Origin: CAVTTH01 sp963737545
GTDB taxonomy: Bacteria > Verrucomicrobiota > Verrucomicrobiia > Chthoniobacterales > UBA10450
Assembly (NCBI GenBank): GCA_963737545.1
Contig: CAVTTH010000006.1
Location: 124,001 to 188,000, forward strand
Reading direction: 5' to 3'
Length of the DNA stretch: 64,000 bases
Positions 18,932 to 26,304 of this stretch are shown one piece after another (the stretch's first letter is position 1; every line of letters starts with the position of its first letter). The notes below the pieces were generated by a model. It ran no database searches. It was not told the DNA's origin and was given only the letters and a program-made list of their open reading frames with translations. The translations under genes and the position numbers were made by a program.

Positions 18932-19837
18932 TCAGAATTCGACTGCAGGCCGAACGTCCACGATACCCCAGAGCATTGCGCGATCCTCGGCGGCATGGTT
19001 GGTCAGCAGCGTATCTGGGGGTTCGCGGAAGCTGCGCAGCACAACCATCGCCCCGCGCGCGGCGGCCCGTTTTACCGCGGAGAAAAGTCGCTTTTGGAAG
19101 GCCGCGCTGGCTCCATCGAGGATGTTTGAAAGCGTGAATCCATCGAAGCTGCCGGTGGGCTCGTTCTCCAGGAAAGTGGCTGCGTCCGCCTGCACAAGAC
19201 GGATGTTCTGCACTTCGGGAGGACACGGCTCGTTAGGCATTTCTCCGAGAAGCAGCGCGCGGGCGTAAGGATTGGTGCGGTTAGAGAATCGGCCAAAACC
19301 GCGCTCCATCCGCCCGCGCATGACAGCGCCGAAGTGAGGCGGCAGAAAATCGAGGAATGGAGAGGCGTAAATCGCGCGCAATGTTGGACCCGACAAGAGC
19401 AAGTCGAAGGCGGCGCGAAATCGTCGCGTATCGAGGTAACGGCGCCAAAAATCCATTTGCGCCGCCGGGTCGTCGAGGTCGAGGAACCCGCGAACCCGCG
19501 CGGGCCACCATCCGGCCAGAGGACCGAGAGCACGCGCGAAGGCCATGAAACGCTCGGCGGAGCCCGGCTGGCTGGAGCCACCCATCCGGCGATGCTCAAC
19601 GTAGGCGAGTTGAATGGGATTAATATCAACCGCCACCACTTCGTGATGAGGAGCCAGCTGCATCGCGCTGCAGCCGGCCGAGGCGATGCAGAAGACGCGC
19701 CCACCGGGCCGGAACGCGCCGAGCTCGATCGCCGCGTCCTCATACATGCGCCCAAACAACAGTTTGTGTGGCCCGCGGCGCGCGTCGAACCGGCCACGTT
19801 CCCAAGCCGTCGTGGCGATGGTCGAGGTCAAGTCCAC
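18932..19837 (-). CDS. BtaA-like (DUF3419) 3-amino-3-carboxypropyl transferase
   Basis: 301 residues starting at GTG 19837, chosen because it overlaps the stop of the upstream DoxX-like gene by ten bases. It belongs to the BtaA family, which moves the 3-amino-3-carboxypropyl group of SAM to diacylglycerol in betaine lipid synthesis. The SAM site reads IASAGCSAMQLAP followed by VVAVDINPIQLAYVEHRR. C-terminal motifs include FDGFTLSNILDGAS and MVVLRSFREPP. It is the last gene of a three-gene operon. No BtaB N-methyltransferase is seen, so the end product may be unmethylated or another lipid. The function is by family. Confidence 0.8.
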   Translation of the reverse strand: MDLTSTIATTAWERGRFDARRGPHKLLFGRMYEDAAIELGAFRPGGRVFCIASAGCSAMQLAPHHEVVAVDINPIQLAYVEHRRMGGSSQPGSAERFMAFARALGPLAGWWPARVRGFLDLDDPAAQMDFWRRYLDTRRFRAAFDLLLSGPTLRAIYASPFLDFLPPHFGAVMRGRMERGFGRFSNRTNPYARALLLGEMPNEPCPPEVQNIRLVQADAATFLENEPTGSFDGFTLSNILDGASAAFQKRLFSAVKRAAARGAMVVLRSFREPPDTLLTNHAAEDRAMLWGIVDVRPAVEF

Positions 19838-20217
19838 GCGGGAAAGCTGGCGGCGACCCAGACGAGCACGAGGAAGGCGAAGTTTTTGACTACCATTCCG
19901 GCCGGATCGTGGATGATGTGACGAGCCCAGAGCAGGCCACAGGCGTTCAGAGCAACGAGCAAAACTGTTTGCGCGACTGCGCACACCAGCGGCGCGATAT
20001 TACTCAAGGCCCATAAGGCGAGACTGACCTCGACCACGCCGAGCAACTTGAGAAAAACCGCTCCGGTGCGCGGGCCGTAACGCGGCACGGCCTCGACCAC
20101 CTGCACCTGGCGAGGTTCACCGCTCAGTAGTTTGCACCACAGGCCCTCATACAACCACACGCCCGCGACTGCGACATGGAGGAGCCAGGGCGGCGGCGGA
20201 AGAGCGAGCATCGTCAT
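19828..20217 (-). CDS. DoxX-like small membrane protein
   Basis: 129 residues with four predicted TM helices (for example FLKLLGVVEVSLALWALSNI and VVKNFAFLVLVWVAASFPAW). The pattern and size fit the DoxX-like family, with the RYGPRTGAVFLKLLGVVEV segment at the second helix. Its biochemical role is unknown. It lies 12 bp after the SRPBCC gene and overlaps the BtaA-like gene, so all three should be on one transcript, suggesting a membrane-lipid context. Confidence 0.7.
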   Translation of the reverse strand: MTMLALPPPPWLLHVAVAGVWLYEGLWCKLLSGEPRQVQVVEAVPRYGPRTGAVFLKLLGVVEVSLALWALSNIAPLVCAVAQTVLLVALNACGLLWARHIIHDPAGMVVKNFAFLVLVWVAASFPAWT

Positions 20218-20229
20218 CTTGGCCCTGGT

Positions 20230-20775
20230 TCACCCTGCCGCCAGACTGCTGCGCATCGCTCGCAGGATGTGGCGGTGGAACAAGTGACACACCAACGCTT
20301 CGATCCGCCTCCGCAGCCATCCCGAGCGTTTCGAGCTGTGATAACGTGTCTCCAAAACGACGTCAGTGCCGCCATCCGGAAGGGGGAACAACGTGTAGCT
20401 CCCTCCGGAGAGTCTAATCCCGCCTAACGACAGATTTTGCTCCATGACTTCGAAGGTGTAGTTCCGTTCGCGCGTGACGTGAGTCCCCCGCTTGCGCAAA
20501 TGGCCGCTCACGTACTGGCACGTTACTTCGTCGCCGACCTCCGACTTGCGACCTTTGGCTCGAATCGGAACCGGAAGTAACACACGCAACAGCAAGGGAG
20601 GACGCTTCGCAATCTGCTCGTAGAACATCAATCCTTCCCACACTTTCTCGGGCGAGGTGGCGAAGTTCATCCGAGTAACGACTGTGGTCGGCGATTGCAT
20701 TGCACTTGCGGCGGCGATTGGCAGATCGGTGATTTCGTTCGGGATAGCACCGACGTGATTGGTACCGGAATTCAT
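20230..20775 (-). CDS. SRPBCC-family protein
   Basis: A 181-residue protein with a START/polyketide-cyclase-like fold signature: FATSPEKVWEGLMFYEQI at the start and GTDVVLETRYHSSKRSGWLR near the end. Such proteins bind hydrophobic ligands. The first 25 residues are poorly conserved-looking and ATG 20700 (MQSPTTVVTRMNF) may be the true start. It leads the operon with the DoxX-like and BtaA-like genes, so a lipid-related ligand is plausible but not shown. Confidence 0.7.
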   Translation of the reverse strand: MNSGTNHVGAIPNEITDLPIAAASAMQSPTTVVTRMNFATSPEKVWEGLMFYEQIAKRPPLLLRVLLPVPIRAKGRKSEVGDEVTCQYVSGHLRKRGTHVTRERNYTFEVMEQNLSLGGIRLSGGSYTLFPLPDGGTDVVLETRYHSSKRSGWLRRRIEALVCHLFHRHILRAMRSSLAAG

Positions 20776-20935
20776 CGATTAGTCCCTTTCGCTCTTGCCG
20801 CATTCACACTGCTCATCAAGCGACTCCCAGCCGCATGGCGTCAATCAAATTGGGACCCGGCCACGGGTAAGATCGACCCTTTGTTGAGATGGAAATTGAC
20901 ATGGGCTTCACGCGATCTATTCAGAAAGAAATTCT

Positions 20936-22915
20936 ATGGGTCTTACACTGGTTGAGAAAATTGCCGCACGACATGCTGACGGTCTCGCCGCGGGAGCTGT
21001 CGTGCGCGCGGGAGATTTTGTTTCGATCCGTCCACGTCATGTCATGACGCATGACAATACCGGCGCGGTCATCCCAAAGTTCAAGCAGATCGGCGCAACG
21101 AAGATCGCGGATCCGGCGCAACCGGTCTTCGCAATCGATCACGACATTCAAAACACGACGCCGAAGAATCTGGAGAAGTACGCGAAGATCGAAGCGTTCG
21201 CGAAAGAGCACGACATCGATTTTTATCCAGCGGGAACCGGGATTTCGCATCAGGTCATGGTGGAGCAGGGTTACGTAGTTCCCGGCGCATTGGTGGTGGC
21301 GAGCGATTCGCATTCGAATTTATACGGCGCGGTCGCCGCGCTGGGTACACCGGTAGTGCGAACTGACGCCGCGAGTATTTGGGCGACCGGGGTGACGTGG
21401 TGGCAAGTCCCGAAGGTGGCAAAGACGGTGTTGAAAGGAAATCTCTCCGCCGGTGTTACCGGCAAAGACGTCATCATCGCCTTGTGTGGGTTGTTCAACA
21501 AAGACGAAGTGCTCAATCACGCGGTTGAATTTGTCGGCGATGGGGTGGCGAATCTCGGCATGTCTGCGCGCATGACGATCGCCAACATGACGACCGAATG
21601 GGGCGCGCTTGCGGGGGTGTTTCCGTTTGATGAAGTGACGGTGAAGTATTTGCGCTCGCGCGTGTCCGAGTTCAGCAATCCGAACCGTCCGGGAACACGC
21701 GGCCCGAAGAGTCGCTCCGGCTACACCAATGCCGACATCGATGCGTGGCGGAAGGATCGAAGTGAGTTGAGCGCGGACGCAGATGCGGAATATGCGATCG
21801 AACTCGAACTCGATCTCGCGACCGTCGTGCCGCACGTCTCCGGGCCTAACGAAGTAAAAACAATGGTGTCATTGCCGGAAATGCAACGAAAACATGTGCC
21901 GATTCAGAAAGCGTATTTGCTATCCTGTGTAAACGCGCGCTTCGAAGATTTGCATGACGCTGCCGAAGTGGTGCGTACCCGCGGCGGGCGCGTCGCTGAA
22001 GGCGTCGAATTTTATTTGGCGGCAGCAAGTGCGGAGACGCAGTCGAAAGCGGAGTCCAGTGGAGATTGGCAAACTCTGGTCGGCGCCGGCGCGATCCCGT
22101 TGCCGCCCGGTTGTGGGACGTGCATCGGTCTCGGTCGCGGTCTGGTGGGTAAAGGTGAAATCGCAATCAGCGCGACGAATCGGAATTTCAAAGGACGCAT
22201 GGGCGATCCCGATGCTCTCGTGTATTTGGGTTCGCCGGCGGTGGTGGCGGCGAGCGCGTTGGCCGGATTCATTTGCGCGCCGCAAAGATTTGCCGAACGC
22301 GCAGCCGGGACGGCTGTTCGTCGCGCAGAAACGAAACCGCAGTCCGATGTCTCAGTGGAAATCATCGACGGTTTCCCGCCGAGTGTGCGCGGTCGCGTTC
22401 TGTTCATCGACAAAGACAATTTAAACACGGACGGGATTTACGCGGGCAAACATACTTATCGCGACGATATGACGCCCGAGCAGATGGCGGCGGTGACGTT
22501 TGAAAATTACGACCCGAACTTCAACACGCTGTATCAAAAGGGCGACGTTGTTGTGGGGGGACTAAATTTTGGGACAGGCTCGAGTCGTGAGCAGGCGGCG
22601 ACGGCGCTGAAATTCAAAGGCATTCCCTGCGTGATTGCGGCGAGTTTTTCGGAAACTTACAAGCGCAACGCGTTTAACAATGGCTTCGTCGTCTTCGAAT
22701 GTCCCGAGCTGGTGACGCATCTGCGCAACACGCTGACCAATCGCACCCCTACAACAGTCGCTTCCGAAATCACGATTGATTACGGCAAGTCTGTCCTAAC
22801 GATCGATGGAAAATCATTCCCATTCCCGCCGCTCAGTCCCGCGGCCCAGGAATTAATCGTGGCCGGCGGCGCTGAGAATCTGGTGGCCAGCCGGCTCCGC
22901 GCGAAGGCAGGTTGA
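20936..22915 (+). CDS. aconitase-family hydratase of the homoaconitase (Lys4/LysF) type
   Basis: A 659-residue protein with all aconitase domains on one chain. The 4Fe-4S ligands are Cys331 (SCVNARFED) and Cys393/Cys396 (PPGCGTCIGLGRG). The active-site serine loop is FGTGSSREQAAT in the swivel domain. The segments VASDSHSNLYGAVAALGTP, RTDAASIWATGVTWWQVP and LTIANMTTEWGAL-like MTIANMTTEWGAL are those of fungal homoaconitase rather than of AcnA, AcnB or LeuC. By context (citrate lyase before, isocitrate dehydrogenase after) it may serve as aconitase; homocitrate dehydration for lysine synthesis is the alternative. It converges on the GHKL ATPase gene through a palindromic repeat. Confidence 0.85.
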   Translation: MGLTLVEKIAARHADGLAAGAVVRAGDFVSIRPRHVMTHDNTGAVIPKFKQIGATKIADPAQPVFAIDHDIQNTTPKNLEKYAKIEAFAKEHDIDFYPAGTGISHQVMVEQGYVVPGALVVASDSHSNLYGAVAALGTPVVRTDAASIWATGVTWWQVPKVAKTVLKGNLSAGVTGKDVIIALCGLFNKDEVLNHAVEFVGDGVANLGMSARMTIANMTTEWGALAGVFPFDEVTVKYLRSRVSEFSNPNRPGTRGPKSRSGYTNADIDAWRKDRSELSADADAEYAIELELDLATVVPHVSGPNEVKTMVSLPEMQRKHVPIQKAYLLSCVNARFEDLHDAAEVVRTRGGRVAEGVEFYLAAASAETQSKAESSGDWQTLVGAGAIPLPPGCGTCIGLGRGLVGKGEIAISATNRNFKGRMGDPDALVYLGSPAVVAASALAGFICAPQRFAERAAGTAVRRAETKPQSDVSVEIIDGFPPSVRGRVLFIDKDNLNTDGIYAGKHTYRDDMTPEQMAAVTFENYDPNFNTLYQKGDVVVGGLNFGTGSSREQAATALKFKGIPCVIAASFSETYKRNAFNNGFVVFECPELVTHLRNTLTNRTPTTVASEITIDYGKSVLTIDGKSFPFPPLSPAAQELIVAGGAENLVASRLRAKAG

Positions 22916-22922
22916 TTATTGT

Positions 22923-22989
22923 TAGCTGTAGCGGCGGTCTCTGACCGTCGCATTATTGAGTTCGACGTCTGGAAAAGTGCGACGGTCAG
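22923..22989. repeat. palindromic repeat between convergent genes, supplying a stop codon
   Basis: Perfect 12-bp arms ctgaccgtcgca (22941-22952) and its complement (22978-22989) sit inside a longer imperfect inverted repeat that contains gtagcggcggtct. It lies between the aconitase stop (22915) and the GHKL ATPase stop (22986-22988), which is inside the right arm. It could act as a two-way terminator. The form resembles dispersed repeats of this phylum. Confidence 0.7.
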
Positions 22990-24722
22990 ACCCGTGTCGA
23001 TTCCGCTGCAGCGGCTTCAGTCTCGAAGTATGTAACCTCATCGTCTTCGATGAGATCTCGCTGTAGTCGGAAGAACTTCTCTCTGAATAGCAGCATTGGA
23101 TCGGATTTTTCCTCATCCGGCTCGGCATCGTATTGTTTTTGAACCTGATGCTGAGCAACTACGATGAGCACATAGTTCGCCACCATCTCGAGAAACACCG
23201 GATCATTCTCGCTCTTTGTTCTTCGCTCCACGATCCTCGGGTGATTCGCATTAATCCAGATGATGCCCTTGGTGATCATGTCTCGATCGCTGACTGGATC
23301 ATCGAACTCTCCGAATATCGGGCGATCATCCTGGGGAACATTTGAATCGTCGGACATCAACACGCGCAAACCTTCCCGAGTTTTACGAGGCTGTATCGTC
23401 GTGGACGTCCTCGATCCGACGCGGACTGCGACGTCCTCGCCTCTTTTGTCGGGAACGAAAACAGGATTGCCTGGCTTCCGATGGCCATTTCCTTCATGGA
23501 TTTTTTCCACCCACCGACCTTTTACAAAGGTTTCGGGCGGATCGTCCGGCGTGGGCCTTCGATATGTTTCGCCAAGGGCGTCCTCGTCGTCATCGTCGAA
23601 ATCAGGTTTGTCGGTAGTTGAGCAACGTTTCTTTAGTTCCTTTAGTTCCCGTTTGAAGTTGAGCTCGCATCGTTTCAGAAACTTGCTCAGTTCCTTCATC
23701 TTTTCGTTCGAAGCGGTGAGCCGTCTTTCTCGCTCCTTTTTGCGTTGCTCCTCTTCAACTTCGGACACCGCCTTATAGACAGACTCCTTGAGGAATGTTT
23801 CAATCGCCTCCGTCAGATCATCGCCTTCTTCTAAGCCCTTGCGATTTTCCTTAACTGCGGAGGAATTCAACAATTTCTTCAGCGTCAACGATCCATTGAA
23901 ATATTTTGAGAAGGGTCTCCCATCGTATCGTGATACTTCCAGATCAGCGACACTTGAAATGCTGTCCGTCACATCAATGAAGCTGTCTTTGTCGAGAGGT
24001 TTTTGGAAATACCTGAGCGTCAGAGACGGGACTCCTGCTTCTCCGTCGTGCAGTTCTTTTGGCGCCTGAAACCTCCAGGTTTTCAAGGCATCTCGAGGCT
24101 CGGTGTACCGAAGCGCTAGCGTTTCATCCTCCGATTTCTTGTGTAATCGCACCGAGACGTTTTGGTTCTTGAGGACGTGCCTAATGCGCGCCAATCGTTC
24201 TAAGCCAGCTACCAGTTCCATCAAATCTTGTGTCGATTTGATGCTGTTCTCTAGTTCGACGACCGTTTGATTGGGCTTCTTGACCCGCTTGTTTCGATAG
24301 CCGCCTTTGGTGTAATCCCGCAAGATTTTCTTCCGTTTGGGATCCCACTTAAACCAGGCTTTGTTCTCACGACCGTCTTTGACCGAAGTGATCCAGCAAT
24401 GCTGGAAATTCATGATGGCGTAAGCCTTGCCGCCGGTTCCAAACTGTCCGCTTACAGGTTCACCGTACCGTCTTCCGCTGGCGCTCTCGAAATAGAGGAA
24501 AAATTTGTTTTCAAAGTCTTCAAGGGACATTCCTTCGGCGAAATCACGAATGACAATCTTATCGATATGCCGTCCTCGGCGAGAATGTATTTCGACCTCA
24601 ATCTTCTGGTCGCGAAACTTTTTAAGTCGACGGTACGAATCATCTGAATTTGTTATGTATTCGGCGATTCCCCGACCGTGGCTTCGACCACCTCTCCAGC
24701 GTTCAAGCTGCGCCTCCAGCAT
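22986..24722 (-). CDS. GHKL-superfamily ATPase (Hsp90/MutL/MORC-like), candidate conflict-system effector
   Basis: A 578-residue protein with an N-terminal GHKL ATPase domain: N-box AEYITNSDDSYRR (about 20-32), G1-like VIRDFAEGMSLEDF and G2 loop SGQFGTGGKAYAIM. The middle holds charged coiled coil (EEEQRKKERERR and ELKELKKRC). A C-terminal domain contains KGIIWINANHPRIVERR, a type of segment found after GHKL domains in other uncharacterised ATPases. The gene is the last of a five-gene unit beginning with vapB. Base composition looks lower in GC than its neighbours, hinting at transfer. The final residues (Ser-Thr-Arg-Val, stop) come from a palindromic repeat. Its biochemical action is unknown. 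Confidence 0.75.
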   Translation of the reverse strand: MLEAQLERWRGGRSHGRGIAEYITNSDDSYRRLKKFRDQKIEVEIHSRRGRHIDKIVIRDFAEGMSLEDFENKFFLYFESASGRRYGEPVSGQFGTGGKAYAIMNFQHCWITSVKDGRENKAWFKWDPKRKKILRDYTKGGYRNKRVKKPNQTVVELENSIKSTQDLMELVAGLERLARIRHVLKNQNVSVRLHKKSEDETLALRYTEPRDALKTWRFQAPKELHDGEAGVPSLTLRYFQKPLDKDSFIDVTDSISSVADLEVSRYDGRPFSKYFNGSLTLKKLLNSSAVKENRKGLEEGDDLTEAIETFLKESVYKAVSEVEEEQRKKERERRLTASNEKMKELSKFLKRCELNFKRELKELKKRCSTTDKPDFDDDDEDALGETYRRPTPDDPPETFVKGRWVEKIHEGNGHRKPGNPVFVPDKRGEDVAVRVGSRTSTTIQPRKTREGLRVLMSDDSNVPQDDRPIFGEFDDPVSDRDMITKGIIWINANHPRIVERRTKSENDPVFLEMVANYVLIVVAQHQVQKQYDAEPDEEKSDPMLLFREKFFRLQRDLIEDDEVTYFETEAAAAESTRV

Positions 24723-24744
24723 GTTGCCGACATTGATTGTAACC

Positions 24745-25032
24745 TCATCTGACGCTCCCTTTTTTTCCTCTCATCTCGCCGGCACGTTTCAGGACTGTTC
24801 GAGAGTCTGGAAACTGCGGATAGCCACGCAATGAGTGCTTGTCAGGATTTATCAGCCAGCACTCAAGGACGAGTTCTTCGAGACTTAACTTTATGCCAAG
24901 CTCACGCGCTCTGCCGACAATCCAAATAATCAGTTTTTCGGTCGAGAGTTTCTTCAGTTCAGCGACCTCATCGCTGGCGGTGGCGATCTTCGGCAGCAGC
25001 GCTTTTGTTTCTTTCTTGGTGTCCATCAACAT
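24745..25032 (-). CDS. small helix-turn-helix-like protein of the GHKL module
   Basis: 95 residues from ATG 25032, which shares a base with the stop of the upstream gene (TAATG). Earlier codons of the open frame overlap that gene and are discarded. It has a helical N-terminal half (VAELKKLSTEKLIIWIVGRA) and a C-terminal segment HSLRGYPQFPDSRTVLKRAG that resembles winged-helix motifs with a Tyr-Pro-x-x-Pro-Asp-Ser core. The basic tail fits nucleic acid binding. It precedes the ATPase gene by 22 bp. Confidence 0.6.
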   Translation of the reverse strand: MLMDTKKETKALLPKIATASDEVAELKKLSTEKLIIWIVGRARELGIKLSLEELVLECWLINPDKHSLRGYPQFPDSRTVLKRAGEMRGKKGSVR

Positions 25033-25454
25033 TACGAGCACTCCTTCGGTCGTTCTCGGCGGCGCTGAACGTCTCGTGCGAATGCGAGCCCCTTCTTTGT
25101 CAGTCGCCAGCCCTTGAACCAATCTCCTGCAGCGTAGCCCCACTCGCGCCGTTTAGCCTCGTTTAGTGTCAGCAGGACGAGCGCAGAGTCTGGAATATTT
25201 TTCCCATCGAACCATGTCTCGAATACCCCGGGATAGGTTGCGAAAGCCTCCTCCGCAACATCGCGCGTCGTTGCGCGTTCTCTGGTGGCTTTGCATTTAA
25301 GTAGCACGAATGCGATCTCAGGGACCATTCGGCTCCACGCTGCCCGTTGCCTCTGTTCAAACTCTGCTTGGCGGTTTTCCATGGTGCGCTCAGACCACCG
25401 CAGGACGGCAGGGACCTTGCGCTTCTTTTTTCGTCGTTTCTTCATTTCAGCCAT
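25032..25454 (-). CDS. small winged-helix-like protein of the GHKL module
   Basis: 140 residues with a very basic N-terminus (KKRRKKKRKV). The second half, from EIAFVLLKCKATRERATTRD through PDSALVLLTLNEAKRREWGY to WRLTKKGLAFARDV, looks like a winged helix ending in the typical Trp-Arg-Leu-Thr-x-x-Gly strand. It shares the Pro-Asp-Ser core with the next gene, so the two may be distant paralogues. The start overlaps vapC by 13 bases, tying the toxin pair to the downstream genes. Confidence 0.6.
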   Translation of the reverse strand: MAEMKKRRKKKRKVPAVLRWSERTMENRQAEFEQRQRAAWSRMVPEIAFVLLKCKATRERATTRDVAEEAFATYPGVFETWFDGKNIPDSALVLLTLNEAKRREWGYAAGDWFKGWRLTKKGLAFARDVQRRRERPKECS

Positions 25455-25846
25455 CCGATCTTGAGCTCCTTTTCCATCGCCTTAAATTCCGGATCGCCTG
25501 TCACGAACTCGGCCCGGCGTAGTTTCGCGAAGGCCGCGGCGAAGCAATCGGCGTAGGAGAGTTTTCTTGTTGCTTTAAAGATCGCCGCTTGCCGAACGAG
25601 TTCGAAGTTGACGGATTCCACGATGCTGATCGGCATCTGGGCAATATCCGAAGCGATCGATTTCGCCGCAGACTCGCTGCCACGGCGCATTGTCGTGTAG
25701 TAAATTTCCCCCCAATTGATCACGTGCATCAGCAGCGTGTGGCGCCCGGAGGTCGCGCCATGCAACAACTTCTCCACCTCTTCTGCGGCGGACTCTTCAT
25801 TGAAGAGGGCAATGAGCGCCCAACTATCGAGGACCTTGGTCGCCAT
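25442..25846 (-). CDS. vapC: VapC-like PIN-domain toxin
   Basis: 134 residues with PIN acids in KVLDSWALIALFNEE (Asp7), HVINWGEIYYTT (Glu), LSYADCFAAAFAKL (Asp) and FVTGDPEFKAME (Asp). The expected activity is magnesium-dependent RNA cleavage. It begins one base after the vapB stop and overlaps the following gene, so it is in the middle of the five-gene operon rather than a stand-alone pair. Confidence 0.88.
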   Translation of the reverse strand: MATKVLDSWALIALFNEESAAEEVEKLLHGATSGRHTLLMHVINWGEIYYTTMRRGSESAAKSIASDIAQMPISIVESVNFELVRQAAIFKATRKLSYADCFAAAFAKLRRAEFVTGDPEFKAMEKELKIGWLK

Positions 25847-25847
25847 T

Positions 25848-26099
25848 TTACGAATCGCGTTGTCGATCTTCCTTTCGCCCTTCGACCAGGCCCTTCATGA
25901 GATCGAGATGCTTGTACTTTCCGCGCAGGCTGCGGATGTACTTGCCAGTAATCGGCTTCAAGAGGATTCCCTCTTGCGTCGTCTGCACGATTGCCTGTGT
26001 GCCGTTCTCGATTTCGAATTCCCTGCGAATTTTTCGCGGGATGACCACTTGCCCCTTCACCGTGAACAAAACCGTGTCGACATTTGTTGAGTTCTTCAT
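25848..26099 (-). CDS. vapB: AbrB/MazE-type antitoxin (VapB-like)
   Basis: 83 residues with the swapped-hairpin AbrB fold: LFTVKGQVVIPRKIRREFEI followed by GTQAIVQTTQEGILLKPIT. The remaining tail is basic and would bind VapC. As first gene of the operon its DNA-binding domain is the likely regulator of all five genes. It is divergent from icd across a 205-bp gap. Confidence 0.9.
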   Translation of the reverse strand: MKNSTNVDTVLFTVKGQVVIPRKIRREFEIENGTQAIVQTTQEGILLKPITGKYIRSLRGKYKHLDLMKGLVEGRKEDRQRDS

Positions 26100-26106
26100 T
26101 TGCTAG

Positions 26107-26135
26107 AAGTAAAGCATTTCCAAAAAGTAAGTCAA
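26107..26135 (-). promoter_or_regulatory. candidate promoter of the vapBC-GHKL operon
   Basis: On the minus strand TTGACT (26130-26135) is followed after 17 bases by TTACTT (26107-26112), a good -35 with a weak -10. Transcription would start within a few bases of the vapB ATG, implying a very short or absent leader. Imperfect dyad sequence (tgct and agca around agaagtaa) overlaps the -10 and could be an AbrB-type operator. Confidence 0.3.
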
Positions 26136-26304
26136 ACAAAAGAATTCATCCCAAATGATGGAAATACGACTGCAAATGTGTTGGGCAACTGAAAGAGACG
26201 TGTCGTTTCAACCACAAGAACAGCCTTGGGATCGATTTCGTGGCCGCGTGCGATAAGCTGGTCGCGACTTGCGGGTCATGATTCTCACCCATAAACTCGC
26301 GGCT

